From: Streptomyces niger
GTDB taxonomy: Bacteria; Actinomycetota; Actinomycetes; Streptomycetales; Streptomycetaceae
Direction: 5' to 3'
NCBI RefSeq assembly: GCF_000718305.1
Contig: NZ_JOFQ01000019.1
Coordinates: 62,001 to 126,000 of the forward strand
Length of the DNA: 64,000 nt
Part shown: piece by piece, positions 45,244-53,886 of the stretch
Numbering within the stretch: the first letter of the stretch is position 1
Layout of the letters: the number at the start of each line of letters is the position of its first letter
The notes under the pieces: generated by a model
What the model saw: only the letters and a program-made list of their open reading frames with translations
Database searches by the model: none
What the model was told of the DNA's origin: nothing
Made by a program: the position numbers and the translations under genes

Positions 45244-45322
45244 TACGGCCCGCCGTCCACAAGGGAGCGGGCGCGGCCCTTCGGGGGTAGCCTCCCGGCG
45301 GAACGAGGGGGCAGGAGGTTCC

Positions 45323-45745
45323 GTGAGCGACGAGTCCTTCCGCGCCGAGGCGCGCGGCGACGGCCGCGTCCACCAGTCGGGCCGGGATCAGTACATCATC
45401 GAGGACCGCCGGACGTTCCACGTGCACCGCGCGCCACCGGGCCACGCATCCGCGCCCACGTCCGCGGAACAGCTGGCCCGGGGCGAAGAGCTGCTGGCCT
45501 CGGGCGAGTTCGCCCAAGCCGCCGCCGTCCTGCGCGAGGCGCTGCGTGCGGCCGAGTCGGACGCGCGCGAGCAGGGCCTCTCACTGGCCGGCCGGCAGGG
45601 ACCGCGGGCCGAACAGACCGACTGGGACACGGCGCGGTCCGCCGCCCGGCGGAGCGAACGGGCCTGCGCCGCCGCGTACGGGGAGACCCATCCGTACACG
45701 GAGGCGGCACGAGCGCTGCGCCTTCGGGCGGAGCGGGGCGCGTGA
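45323..45745 (+). CDS. Small hypothetical protein with SGRDQYI motif
   Basis: Unknown function, 140 residues. The N-terminus DGRVHQSGRDQYIIED resembles a short element found in front of many streptomycete TPR, NB-ARC and kinase-like signalling proteins. It is followed by two helical stretches, ARGEELLASGEFAQAAAVLREALRAAE and WDTARSAARRSERACAAAYGETHPYTEAARALR; the second resembles a tetratricopeptide repeat unit. It may be an isolated fragment or adaptor of a larger signalling family. GTG at 45323 with AGGAGG at 45313-45318. Confidence 0.6.
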   Translation: MSDESFRAEARGDGRVHQSGRDQYIIEDRRTFHVHRAPPGHASAPTSAEQLARGEELLASGEFAQAAAVLREALRAAESDAREQGLSLAGRQGPRAEQTDWDTARSAARRSERACAAAYGETHPYTEAARALRLRAERGA

Positions 45746-45842
45746 CACGAGTGACGCGGGGCGCGAGCCACCTGGGGGTGCGGGAGGCGCCGCACGAGAG
45801 TGGGCCGAAAGGCCGCCCCTGAGAGCCGGCCGATGCCCCGCC

Positions 45843-46928
45843 TCAGTGCCGGGCGCGGCTCGGCTGGACGCGGGTGGGCTCGCCGGGCATCTTCGGGTGG
45901 TCGGGCGGGTAGGGCAGGTCGCCGAGTTCGGCATCGCGCTCGGCGAGTGCGAACACGGGCTCCAGTCCGAAGGCCTGGTCGGCCATGTCGGCGTGCACGT
46001 CGCCCCGTTCCGCGTACCGGGCCGGCATCGTGGCCAGGTCGAAGTCGAGCGGCTCGGCGTCGTCCAGCTCGTCCCAGCGCAGCGGCGCGGACACCGTGGC
46101 CTGCGGCCGGGGCCGCACCGAGTAGGCGGAGGCGATGGTGCGGTCCCGCGCCATCTGGTTGTAGTCCACGAAGACCCGGGTGCCGCGCTCCTCCTTCCAC
46201 CAGGCCGTGGTGACCTGGTCGGGCATCCGGCGGGCCAGCTCGCGGCCGAGCGTGATGGCCGCGCGCCGCACCTCGGTGAAGGTCCAGCGCGGCTCGATCG
46301 GCACGTAGACGTGCAGGCCGCGACCCCCGGAGGTCTTCGGCCAGCCGCGCAGCCCGAGCTCGTCCAGGAGCGCGTGCAGCTCGTGTGCGGCCCGTACGGC
46401 GTCCGCGTAGTCGGTGCCCGGCTGCGGGTCGAGGTCGATGCGCAGCTCGTCGGGGTGGTCGGGCCGGTCGCGGCGGACCGGCCAGGGGTGGAAGGTCAGG
46501 CAGCCGAGGTTGGCCGCCCAGAGCACGGCGGCGAGTTCGGTGGGGCAGATCTCGTCGGCGGACCGGCCGCTGGGGAAGGTGATGTGCGCCGTCGGGAGCC
46601 AGTCGGGCTTGTTCTTCGGGGCGCGCTTCTGGAAGAACGATTCGCCGGTGACGCCGTCCGGGTACCGCTCCAGGGTCGTCGGCCGGTCGTGCAGCGCGCG
46701 GAGGATGCCGTCGCCGACGGCCAGGTAGTACTGCGCCACGTCCAGCTTGGTGAAGCCGCGCTCCGGGAAGTAGACCTTGTCCGGATGCGACAGCCGTACG
46801 GTACGGCCGCCGGCCTCGATCTCCGTCGCCGCGCCGCCCGCACGCTTTCGGCTGCCCTTCGCGCCGCCTTCGGCGTCGTTCGCACCCTTGGCACCGCTCG
46901 TGGCTCCGGCGCCACCTGAACCGCCCAT
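45843..46928 (-). CDS. LigD-type NHEJ polymerase/primase domain protein
   Basis: Archaeo-eukaryotic primase-like polymerase acting in bacterial non-homologous end joining, 361 residues, as a stand-alone protein. Conserved segments: LSHPDKVYFPERGFTKLDVAQYY, ERYPDGVTGESFFQKRAPKN, the catalytic acid pair DLDP in LRIDLDPQPG, SGGRGLHVYVP and DYNQMARDRTIASAYSVRP. The first 40 residues are Gly/Ala/Lys-rich linker. Divergent from a LigD-type ligase gene with 106 bp between the starts. No ku gene is in the window. Confidence 0.9.
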   Translation of the reverse strand: MGGSGGAGATSGAKGANDAEGGAKGSRKRAGGAATEIEAGGRTVRLSHPDKVYFPERGFTKLDVAQYYLAVGDGILRALHDRPTTLERYPDGVTGESFFQKRAPKNKPDWLPTAHITFPSGRSADEICPTELAAVLWAANLGCLTFHPWPVRRDRPDHPDELRIDLDPQPGTDYADAVRAAHELHALLDELGLRGWPKTSGGRGLHVYVPIEPRWTFTEVRRAAITLGRELARRMPDQVTTAWWKEERGTRVFVDYNQMARDRTIASAYSVRPRPQATVSAPLRWDELDDAEPLDFDLATMPARYAERGDVHADMADQAFGLEPVFALAERDAELGDLPYPPDHPKMPGEPTRVQPSRARH

Positions 46929-47034
46929 GAGCGCCACGGTAAGGGCACCCGGGTGGGGGCGCTCGTCGGGCGCCGGCCGCGCGGCCGGGTGCACTCGTCG
47001 GGCGACATGTGGGACGTACGAGCACAATCGAGGC

Positions 47035-48108
47035 ATGGATCTCCCGGTGATGCCACCCGTGAAGCCGATGCTGGCGAAGCCGGCGGCGAAGATCCCGCCC
47101 GGCATGCAGTACGAGGCCAAGTGGGACGGCTTCCGGGCCATCGTCTTCCGGGACGGCGACGAGGTGGAGCTCGGCAGCCGTACCGGCAAGTCCCTCACCC
47201 GCTACTTCCCCGAGCTGGTCGAGGCGGTGCGCGCCAATCTGCCCGCGCGCTGCGTCCTCGACGGCGAGATCGTGATCGCGCGCGGCGACCGGCTGGACTT
47301 CGATGCGCTCACCGAGCGCATCCACCCCGCCAAGTCCCGGGTGGACACGCTGGCCGAGCGGACCCCGGCCGGCTTCGTGGCGTTCGACCTGCTGGCGCTG
47401 GACAACGAAGCGCTGCTGCGCACGCCCCAGAAGGAGCGGCGGGCGCGGCTCACCGAAGCGCTGCGGGGCGCCGAGGCCCCCGTGCACCTCGCACCCGCCA
47501 CCACGGACCCCGATGTCGCGGCCGAGTGGTTCACGCAGTACGAGGGCGCGGGGCTGGACGGCGTGCTCGCCAAGCCGCTGGACATGCCGTACCGGCCCGA
47601 CGAACGGGTCATGGTCAAGGTCAAGCACGAGCGCACGGCGGACTGCGTACTGGCCGGCTTCCGCTACCACAAGAGCGGCCCGGTGGTCGGCTCACTGCTG
47701 CTGGGCCTCTACGATGCGGCCGGCGCGCTGCAGCACGTAGGCGTGTGCGCCGCGTTCTCCATGAAGCGCCGCGAGGAGCTGGTGGCGGAGCTGGAACCGC
47801 TGCGCATGGAGTCGGCGGCGGGCCACCCGTGGGCGGACTGGGCGAACGCCGAGGCGCACGAGTCCGCGCGGATGCCCGGCGCGCCCAGCCGCTGGAGCGG
47901 CAAGAAGGACCTGTCCTGGCTGCCGCTGCGCCCGGAGCGCGTCCTGGAGGTGGCGTACGACCACATGGAGAACGAGCAGCGCTTCCGGCACACGGCCCAG
48001 TTCCGCCGCTGGCGCCCGGACCGCGCCCCGGAGAGCTGCACGTACGCCCAGCTGGAGGAGCCGGTGCGGTACGACCTGGGGAAGGTACTGACGCGCACCG
48101 TGCAGTGA
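47035..48108 (+). CDS. LigD-type ATP-dependent DNA ligase
   Basis: ATP-dependent ligase sealing DNA ends, probably in NHEJ or gap repair; 357 residues. Nucleotidyltransferase motif I has adenylated Lys29 (EAKWDGFR), with LDGEIVI (motif III), GFVAFDLLALD, EGLDGVLAK-like motif IV (GAGLDGVLAKP) and motif V VMVKVKHERT. The C-terminal OB-fold carries GLYDAAGALQHVGVC and RPERVLEVAYDHME. It lacks polymerase and phosphoesterase domains, so ligase and polymerase functions are on separate, divergent genes. CACAAT six bases before the start may be a -10 element. Confidence 0.92.
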   Translation: MDLPVMPPVKPMLAKPAAKIPPGMQYEAKWDGFRAIVFRDGDEVELGSRTGKSLTRYFPELVEAVRANLPARCVLDGEIVIARGDRLDFDALTERIHPAKSRVDTLAERTPAGFVAFDLLALDNEALLRTPQKERRARLTEALRGAEAPVHLAPATTDPDVAAEWFTQYEGAGLDGVLAKPLDMPYRPDERVMVKVKHERTADCVLAGFRYHKSGPVVGSLLLGLYDAAGALQHVGVCAAFSMKRREELVAELEPLRMESAAGHPWADWANAEAHESARMPGAPSRWSGKKDLSWLPLRPERVLEVAYDHMENEQRFRHTAQFRRWRPDRAPESCTYAQLEEPVRYDLGKVLTRTVQ

Positions 48109-48140
48109 GGCCGTGCGCAGGCCCACGGGCCGCCGAAACG

Positions 48141-48731
48141 TCACGCCAGGTCGGCGCCCTTCGGTACGACGACGCCGTAGAGGTCCCCGATCGTGGCGAG
48201 CGCACTGTGGTGGATCTGCTCGGCGGTCAGCTCGGTACCGCCGCCCGTCAGGGGCCGCGTGGCGCAGGCGTCGGCGACGACGGTGGGCGCGTAGCCGCGC
48301 AGGAACGCACCTTCGGCGGTGAAGGTGACGCACATGTGCGTCATAAAGCCGGCGATGATCACGTCCTTGCGACCGGCGGCCTCGATCTGCTGCTGGAGGT
48401 CGGTGCCGTGGAACGAGTTCGGCGCGTGCTTCACCACGACCGGCTCCCCGTCCACGGGGGCCACGTCGGGGTGGACGGCGCCGATCTCCGCACGGATGTC
48501 GTACGGGGTGTCCGGACCGCCGTCGTGGACGACGTGGACGACCGGCGTCCCCGCCTCGCGCGCCCGCGCCAGCAGCGCCGCCGCGGCGTCCAGGGCGGCG
48601 CGCCAGCCGGTCAGCTCCATCACGCCCCGCGTGTAGGTGTTCTGGAAGTCGACCATGATCAGTGTGGCGTCGGCGAGGGACGCCGGGGTCTCGTCGAATC
48701 CGTTGACCTGGCGCAGCGTCGTCGTAGGCAT
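48141..48731 (-). CDS. Isochorismatase-family cysteine hydrolase
   Basis: Cytoplasmic hydrolase of 196 residues. The catalytic triad is visible: Asp28 (MVDFQN), Lys101 (VVKHAPNSF) and Cys134 (THMCV), the last preceded by the usual cis-peptide region IIAGFM. Family members act on isochorismate, nicotinamide, N-carbamoylsarcosine or other amides. Paired divergently with a GlxA-type regulator, an arrangement often seen for detoxifying or signal-degrading hydrolases. Substrate undetermined. Confidence 0.88.
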   Translation of the reverse strand: MPTTTLRQVNGFDETPASLADATLIMVDFQNTYTRGVMELTGWRAALDAAAALLARAREAGTPVVHVVHDGGPDTPYDIRAEIGAVHPDVAPVDGEPVVVKHAPNSFHGTDLQQQIEAAGRKDVIIAGFMTHMCVTFTAEGAFLRGYAPTVVADACATRPLTGGGTELTAEQIHHSALATIGDLYGVVVPKGADLA

Positions 48732-48817
48732 GGCAGAAGCCCTTCTCAGGCGGGGTGTTGGGGCGCCGGCCGCCTGGCGGCGCCGACGTGTTCGACGCTA
48801 CGATCCGCGCGCTGATG

Positions 48818-48842
48818 TCTGCAATGTCATCCGACTTGCAGA
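48818..48842. promoter_or_regulatory. Putative operator of the GlxA-type regulator
   Basis: Perfect 7-bp inverted repeat TCTGCAA-(11)-TTGCAGA, 22 bases upstream of the regulator's GTG and about 90 bp from the divergent hydrolase start. Position and symmetry suit a site bound by the regulator itself. A GC-rich hairpin GGCGCCG...CGGCGCC (48762-48784) lies between it and the hydrolase. Confidence 0.5.
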
Positions 48843-48863
48843 TCCGGACACCCAGGGGGAAGC

Positions 48864-49856
48864 GTGGCCGCACCGAAACGCCTCGTCGTCATCGTCGTCT
48901 TCGACGGGGTCGACCTGTTGGACATCACCGGCCCGCCGGAGGTGTTCGCCCTCTTGCAGCGCGAGGTCGACTCCGACACCGGCTACGAGGTGCTACTGGC
49001 CGCCGAGACCGCGGAGCCGGTCACCACCGCGGCCGGCGTGCGGGTCCTGCCCGACACCACGTTCGAGGAGGTGACCGGCCGGAGCATCGACACGCTCCTG
49101 GTCCCCGGCTCCGTCCGCATCGACGCCGACCGGCGCGTGACCGCCCTGGCGGACCCGGCCGTCACCGCACGCGTCGCACAGCTCGCGGGCGCCGCGCGCC
49201 GCATCGCCTCCGTGTGCGTCGGCGCCCACCTCTTGGCCGCCGCGGGCCTGCTCGACGGGAAGCGCGCGACCACGCACTGGTCGACCGCCCGCCAGCTCGC
49301 CGCCGACCACCCCGCCGTCACCGTGGACGCCGACCCGATCTTCATCCGCGACGGCGCCGTGTGGACCGGCGCGGGCATCAGCTCCTGCCTGGATTTGTCC
49401 CTGGCCCTGGTCGCCGAGGACTTCGGCGAGGCCGCCGCCCTTCGGGTGGCCCGCCAGCTCGTGATGTACCTCAAGCGCCCCGGCGGGCAGAGCCAGTTCT
49501 CCGTACCCCTCGAACCGGTCTCCCCGACCCGCCGCATCGAGGACCTGCGGCAGTACATCGGCCGCAACCTGTCCCGGCCTCTCGGCCTCGCCGACCTGGC
49601 CGCGTACGCCCACGTCTCCGAGCGGCAGCTCTCGCGCATCTTCAAGGCCGACCTCGGCACGACACCGGCCGCCTACATCGAGTCCGCCCGCGTCGAACTC
49701 GCCCGCAACCGGCTGGAGTCGACCGACGAGACCCTCGAACGCATCGCCGCGACCTGCGGCTTCGGCACCGTCGACACCCTCATCCGGGCCTTCCGCCGCC
49801 AACTGGCGACCACGCCGACCGAGTACCGCAACGGTTTCCGGTACGCCGCGCGGTGA
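48864..49856 (+). CDS. GlxA-family transcriptional regulator (DJ-1/PfpI + AraC HTH)
   Basis: 330-residue regulator. Residues about 1-190 form a DJ-1/PfpI-like sensing domain (VVFDGVDLLDITGPPEVF, ASVCVGAHLLAAAGLLDG with the nucleophile-elbow Cys, ATTHWSTARQL). Residues about 225-325 hold the paired AraC helix-turn-helix motifs (SRPLGLADLAAYAHVSERQL and TLERIAATCGFGTVDTLIRA). GTG at 48864 after AGGGGGAAG. Probably controls the divergent isochorismatase-like gene and itself. Effector unknown. Confidence 0.92.
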   Translation: MAAPKRLVVIVVFDGVDLLDITGPPEVFALLQREVDSDTGYEVLLAAETAEPVTTAAGVRVLPDTTFEEVTGRSIDTLLVPGSVRIDADRRVTALADPAVTARVAQLAGAARRIASVCVGAHLLAAAGLLDGKRATTHWSTARQLAADHPAVTVDADPIFIRDGAVWTGAGISSCLDLSLALVAEDFGEAAALRVARQLVMYLKRPGGQSQFSVPLEPVSPTRRIEDLRQYIGRNLSRPLGLADLAAYAHVSERQLSRIFKADLGTTPAAYIESARVELARNRLESTDETLERIAATCGFGTVDTLIRAFRRQLATTPTEYRNGFRYAAR

Positions 49857-49866
49857 AGCGCGGCGC

Positions 49867-49909
49867 AGCCTGCCGCCGGCCGACTCCCGCACCCGCCCGG
49901 CGGCAGGCT
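49867..49909. terminator. Hairpin terminator after the GlxA-type gene
   Basis: Perfect 13-bp stem (49867-49879 with 49897-49909) and 17-base loop, beginning ten bases past the regulator stop. It lies in a convergent junction and may work in both directions. Confidence 0.75.
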
Positions 49910-49925
49910 ACGAGGCACATGCGAG

Positions 49926-49954
49926 CGAGGCCCCGCCTCTCGGGCAGGGCCTCG
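49926..49954. terminator. Second hairpin in the GlxA/msrB convergent junction
   Basis: CGAGGCCC (49926-49933) pairs with GGGCCTCG (49947-49954), loop 13 bases. About 50 bases beyond the msrB stop on the minus strand, so it is the likely msrB terminator. Confidence 0.6.
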
Positions 49955-50003
49955 TCACTCACCTGCGGGAAGCGGGCCCGGGCCGCTCGGCCGGCCCACG
50001 GGC

Positions 50004-50411
50004 TCAGCCCTCTTCCGGAGCCAGCCGCAGCGAGATGGAGTTGATGCAGTAGCGCTGGTCGGTGGGGGTGGGGTAGCCCTCGCCCTCGAAGACGTGACCC
50101 AGGTGGGAGCCGCAGCGGGCGCAGCGCACCTCCGTACGGACCATTCCGTGGCTACGGTCCTCCAGCAGCTCGACGGCGTCGGAGTCCTTCGGGTCGTAGA
50201 AGGACGGCCAGCCGCAGTGGCTGGCGAACTTCGTGTCCGAGCGGAACAGTTCGGCGCCGCACGCCCGGCAGGAGTAGACGCCGGGCGTCTCGGTGTCGGT
50301 GTACTCGCCGACGAAGGCGGGCTCCGTGCCGGCCTCGCGCAGGACGTGGTACTCCGCGGGGCTCAGCTCGGCGCGCCACTGCTCGTCGGGCTTGTCGATC
50401 TCGTAGGCCAT
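50004..50411 (-). CDS. msrB: Peptide-methionine (R)-S-oxide reductase MsrB
   Basis: Reduces methionine-R-sulfoxide in proteins; 135 residues, the typical single-domain length. Zinc-binding CxxC pairs are CRAC and CARC; the catalytic Cys is in RYCINSIS near the C-terminus. TPGVYSCRACGAELF and HCGWPSFYDP are family hallmarks. Good GGAGCGAG site before the ATG. Same strand as murC upstream (42 bp), so possibly co-transcribed. Confidence 0.95.
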   Translation of the reverse strand: MAYEIDKPDEQWRAELSPAEYHVLREAGTEPAFVGEYTDTETPGVYSCRACGAELFRSDTKFASHCGWPSFYDPKDSDAVELLEDRSHGMVRTEVRCARCGSHLGHVFEGEGYPTPTDQRYCINSISLRLAPEEG

Positions 50412-50453
50412 GGTCTCGCTCCTTCGGGCCGGTGGGTGTCCGGTGGGGCCGCC

Positions 50454-51851
50454 TCAGGCGTCGAGGCGGGCCAGGATCTCGGGTCCCAGCTCCGTCACGT
50501 CACCCGCGCCCATGGTCAGAACAAGGTCACCCGGGCCTGCCATTCCGGCGATGACCTCGGGGATCGCGGCCTTGTCGTGCTCGGCGGTCACCGTCGCGCC
50601 GGCCGCCTCGGCGGCCTTGACGATCATGTCGCTGGTCACGCCCGGGATCGGGTCCTCGCGGGCCGGGTAGATGTCCAGGACCACGGAGGCGTCGGCCAGC
50701 GCCAGCGCCTGGCCCATCTCGCGGCCCAGCTCCTGGGTGCGGGAGAAGAGATGCGGCTGGAAGACGACGAGGACGCGGGAACCGGCCGCGGCGCCGCGGA
50801 TCGCCTCCAGGTCGGCGGTCATCTCGGTGGGGTGGTGCGCGTAGGAATCGATGACCTGGACGCCCTTGGCCTCGCCCTTGAGCTGGAGGCGGCGCTTGAC
50901 GCCGGTGTACGAGCCGAGGGCCGATGCCAGGTTGTGCGGCGGGAGGCCGAGCGCGGTGCCGGCGGCGAGGGCCGCGACGGCGTTGAGGGCGTAGTGCCGG
51001 CCGGGCACCGAGACGGTGAAGGTGAGGACCTTGCCGTTCGCGAGGGTGACGGTGACCTCGCTGGTCAGCCCGCGCTGGTTGATCTTGAAGACCCGTACGT
51101 CGGCGTCCTCGGCCTCGCCGTACGTGACCACCTGGACGTCGGCGCGACCGGCGAGGCGGGAGGTCAGCTCGCGGGCGCCGGGGTGGTCGGCGGAGACGAC
51201 GAGGGTGCCGCCGGGGCGGACCCGGGCCACGAACGTCTCGAAGGACTCGTAGATCTCCTCCATCGAGGCGTAGTTGGCGTGGTGGTCCAGCTCGACGTTG
51301 AGGATGATCGCGACTTCCGGGGCGTACTTGTGGAAGCTGCGGTCCGACTCGTCGGCCTCGGCCACGAAGATCTCGCCGGCGCCGTGCCGGGCGTTGGAGC
51401 CGGGCGCGTCGAGGTCGCCCCCGATGGCGTACGACGGGTCGAGACCCAGGGTGGTGAGCGCGACGGCCAGCATGGAGGTGGTGGTCGTCTTGCCGTGCGT
51501 GCCGGCGACGGCGATCGGGCGGGCGCCGTCCATCAGGGCGGCCAGCGCGTCGGAGCGGTGCACGACGGGGATGCCTCGCTCGGCCGCCGCGGCCAGCTCC
51601 GGGTTGTCGGCGCGGATGGCGGAGGAGACGACGACGCTGGTGGCGTCCGCGCCGAGATGCTCGGCGGCGTGGCCGATGTGGACCGTGGCGCCGGCCTCAC
51701 GGAGGGCCAGGACGGTCGCCGACTCCCGGGCGTCGCTGCCCGCGACGGCGGCGCCGCGCTGCGCCAGGATCTTCGCGATGCCGGACATGCCGGCGCCGCC
51801 GATGCCGATGAAGTGCGGTCGGTCCATCGCGGCGGGGATGCCGGGTGCCAT
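50454..51851 (-). CDS. murC: UDP-N-acetylmuramate-L-alanine ligase MurC
   Basis: ATP-dependent cytoplasmic ligase adding L-Ala to UDP-MurNAc in peptidoglycan synthesis; 465 residues. N-terminal HFIGIGGAGMSGIAKIL, ATP motif GTHGKTTTTSMLAVAL, VAEADESDRSFHKY, NVELDHHANYAS and DSYAHHPTEMTADL are diagnostic. ATG at 51851 was chosen for the GGGAGA site. The gene is outside the main division/cell-wall cluster, next to msrB, which is its usual location in streptomycetes. Confidence 0.96.
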   Translation of the reverse strand: MAPGIPAAMDRPHFIGIGGAGMSGIAKILAQRGAAVAGSDARESATVLALREAGATVHIGHAAEHLGADATSVVVSSAIRADNPELAAAAERGIPVVHRSDALAALMDGARPIAVAGTHGKTTTTSMLAVALTTLGLDPSYAIGGDLDAPGSNARHGAGEIFVAEADESDRSFHKYAPEVAIILNVELDHHANYASMEEIYESFETFVARVRPGGTLVVSADHPGARELTSRLAGRADVQVVTYGEAEDADVRVFKINQRGLTSEVTVTLANGKVLTFTVSVPGRHYALNAVAALAAGTALGLPPHNLASALGSYTGVKRRLQLKGEAKGVQVIDSYAHHPTEMTADLEAIRGAAAGSRVLVVFQPHLFSRTQELGREMGQALALADASVVLDIYPAREDPIPGVTSDMIVKAAEAAGATVTAEHDKAAIPEVIAGMAGPGDLVLTMGAGDVTELGPEILARLDA

Positions 51852-51899
51852 CGTGACGTCTCCCTGGTCGGTCTGCTCGGCCGGCGGTCGCCGGCGGGC

Positions 51900-51938
51900 T
51901 TGTCGGTCGGGCTCGATTCTCGCACCCCGCACCGACAA
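51900..51938 (-). terminator. Inverted repeat between response regulator and murC
   Basis: TTGTCGGT (51900-51907) pairs with ACCGACAA (51931-51938), loop 23 bases. About 40 bases past the response-regulator stop and 50 bases before murC. It could end the two-component transcript or be an operator for murC. Confidence 0.4.
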
Positions 51939-51979
51939 ACCCGGCCGCGGCCGGTCGGCACCCGCCACCACGGCGCGGA

Positions 51980-52651
51980 TCAGCGCCGGACGATCCCCTG
52001 CGCCGTCGCCGCCGCGACCGCGGACGTGCGCGAGTCGACCCCCAGCTTGGTGTAGATGTGCACGAGGTGGGACTTCACGGTCGCCTGGCTGAGGAAGAGC
52101 CGCTTGCTGATCTGCGCGTTGGACAGGCCGTCGGCGACCAGTTGCAGCACCTCGGTCTCGCGGCGCGAGAGCGCGGCCGCCGGAGTGCGCATGCGGTCCA
52201 TCAGGCGCAGCGCGACGGCCGGCGCGAGTGCCGACTTCCCCGCCGCTGCCGTGCGGACGGCGGCGGCCAGCTCCTCGGGCGGCGCGTCCTTGAGGAGGTA
52301 GCCGGTGGCGCCTGCCTCGATGGCGGCGAGGATGTCGGCGTCCGTGTCGTACGTGGTGAGCACCAGGACGCGCGGGGCGCCGTCCCGGGCGGTGATCTCC
52401 GCGGTGGCCTGCGGGCCGCGCATCTCACCGGCGAACTGGAGGTCCATGAGGACCACGTCGACGCCGGGCCGGGCCGCGAGCGCCACGGCTTCCTCGGCGG
52501 TGGGCACGTCGGCGACCACTTCGAAGTCCGGTTCGGTCTCCAGTACGGCCCGCAGCCCGGCGCGTACGACAGGGTGGTCGTCGGCCAGCAGGAGGCGGAT
52601 GCGGCCGCCTTCCGGTGCGGCGGGACTGCCGGTGTACGGGGCGTCGGTCAC
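51980..52651 (-). CDS. LuxR/NarL-family response regulator
   Basis: Two-component output protein, 223 residues. Receiver domain with LLADDHPVVRAGL, phospho-acceptor Asp70 (VVLMDLQF) and LVLTTYDTDADILAAIEAGATGYLLKDA; C-terminal LuxR helix-turn-helix LSRRETEVLQLVADGLSNAQ. The GTG start at 52651 overlaps the histidine kinase stop by 4 bp, so the two are coupled. The divergent ABC transporter is the probable target. Confidence 0.93.
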   Translation of the reverse strand: MTDAPYTGSPAAPEGGRIRLLLADDHPVVRAGLRAVLETEPDFEVVADVPTAEEAVALAARPGVDVVLMDLQFAGEMRGPQATAEITARDGAPRVLVLTTYDTDADILAAIEAGATGYLLKDAPPEELAAAVRTAAAGKSALAPAVALRLMDRMRTPAAALSRRETEVLQLVADGLSNAQISKRLFLSQATVKSHLVHIYTKLGVDSRTSAVAAATAQGIVRR

Positions 52652-53886
52652 GTGCGGTCCTGTTCGGAGGGGCCGGACGGCGTGGTGGCGGTGGACGGGT
52701 GCGCGAACGGCAGGGTGACCGCGACGGCCGTGCCCTCCCCCGGCGCCGATTCGACCACGAAGGTGCCGTGCAGAGCCCGCGCCCGGGCACGCATCGCGGC
52801 AAGGCCGAAGCCGGAGCCTTCGGTGTCGGTGCCGGGCGCCGGGACCGCGTCGGGCCGGAAACCGGCGCCGTCGTCCACGACATCGAGGGCGACCTCGGTG
52901 TCCATGTAGCTGAGGGTCAGTTCCACCCGTTGTGCCGCGGCGTGCCGCACCGTGTTGGCCAGCGCCGACTGGGCGATACGGAGCAGGGCGACCTCCTGGG
53001 CGGTGGGCAGCCCCGCGGGCGTACCGGACACCTGGCAGTGCACGGCCAGCCCCGAGGCGCGTGCCGTGGTGGCGCACAGCCGTTCCAGGGCGGCGGGCAG
53101 CGAGCTGTGGTCCAGGCCCGGCGGGCTCAGGGCGTGCACGAAGCGGCGGGCCTCGGCGAGGTTGTCGACGGCGGCCTCGCGGGCGTGCCGTACGTGGCCG
53201 AGGGCGTCTCCCGGCCGGTCGGGCAGGGAGCGTTCCGCGGCGCGCAGCAGCAGCTGGATGCTGGACAGGCCTTGGGCGAGGGTGTCGTGGATCTCGCGGG
53301 CCAGCCGTTCGCGCTCGGCCAGGACGCCCGCGGTGCGTTCGGCGGCGGCCAGCTCGCCGCGGGTCGCCGTCAGCTCCTCGACGACACGGCGGCGCTGCTC
53401 GCTCTCCCGGTACAGCGCCTGGTACCCGAGGACGACGGCGACCGCGACGGCCGCGCCGAGGGCGGGTCCGAGCACCGTGCCCACGGTGAGTGTGCCGGCG
53501 TGCCACCCGAAGCCCCCGACGGCCACGGCGGTGGTGGCCGCGACGAGCGGCAGCGCCCACCTCAGGGGCAGCAGGTGGAGCTGCACGAAGAAGAGCGGGA
53601 AGGCGAGCCACACGCCGTCCGGGGTGAGCAGGACCAGGGTCGCCCATACGGCCAGTACGGCGGCCAGCCAGAGGGCTGCGGCGGCCGGTGCCGCGGAGAC
53701 CTTGGGGAGTACCGGACCGAGCGCGTACACGAGGGCGAGCACGACCGTCGCCCCGATGACGGCCGGCGCGTCGGGCGTGTGCGCGGCGGTCGCGCGGGCC
53801 CCGGCGAGCGCCAGCAGCGCGGCGACCATCAGGTGCAGGCAGAGGCGCAGCACACGGAGTACGGGGGTGAGGGAGTGCGGGTTCAC
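52648..53886 (-). CDS. HisKA_3-type sensor histidine kinase
   Basis: Membrane sensor kinase of 412 residues with about five N-terminal helices (to about residue 155) and almost no extracellular loop, an intramembrane-sensing layout. Dimerisation/phosphorylation helix with His200 (LAREIHDTLAQGLSSI), then a HATPase domain ending DVVDDGAGFRP and GSGFGLAAMRARARAL. Such kinases (LiaS/DesK/MacS type) respond to membrane or cell-wall stress. Followed by its response regulator; divergent from an ABC transporter. Confidence 0.93.
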   Translation of the reverse strand: MNPHSLTPVLRVLRLCLHLMVAALLALAGARATAAHTPDAPAVIGATVVLALVYALGPVLPKVSAAPAAAALWLAAVLAVWATLVLLTPDGVWLAFPLFFVQLHLLPLRWALPLVAATTAVAVGGFGWHAGTLTVGTVLGPALGAAVAVAVVLGYQALYRESEQRRRVVEELTATRGELAAAERTAGVLAERERLAREIHDTLAQGLSSIQLLLRAAERSLPDRPGDALGHVRHAREAAVDNLAEARRFVHALSPPGLDHSSLPAALERLCATTARASGLAVHCQVSGTPAGLPTAQEVALLRIAQSALANTVRHAAAQRVELTLSYMDTEVALDVVDDGAGFRPDAVPAPGTDTEGSGFGLAAMRARARALHGTFVVESAPGEGTAVAVTLPFAHPSTATTPSGPSEQDRT

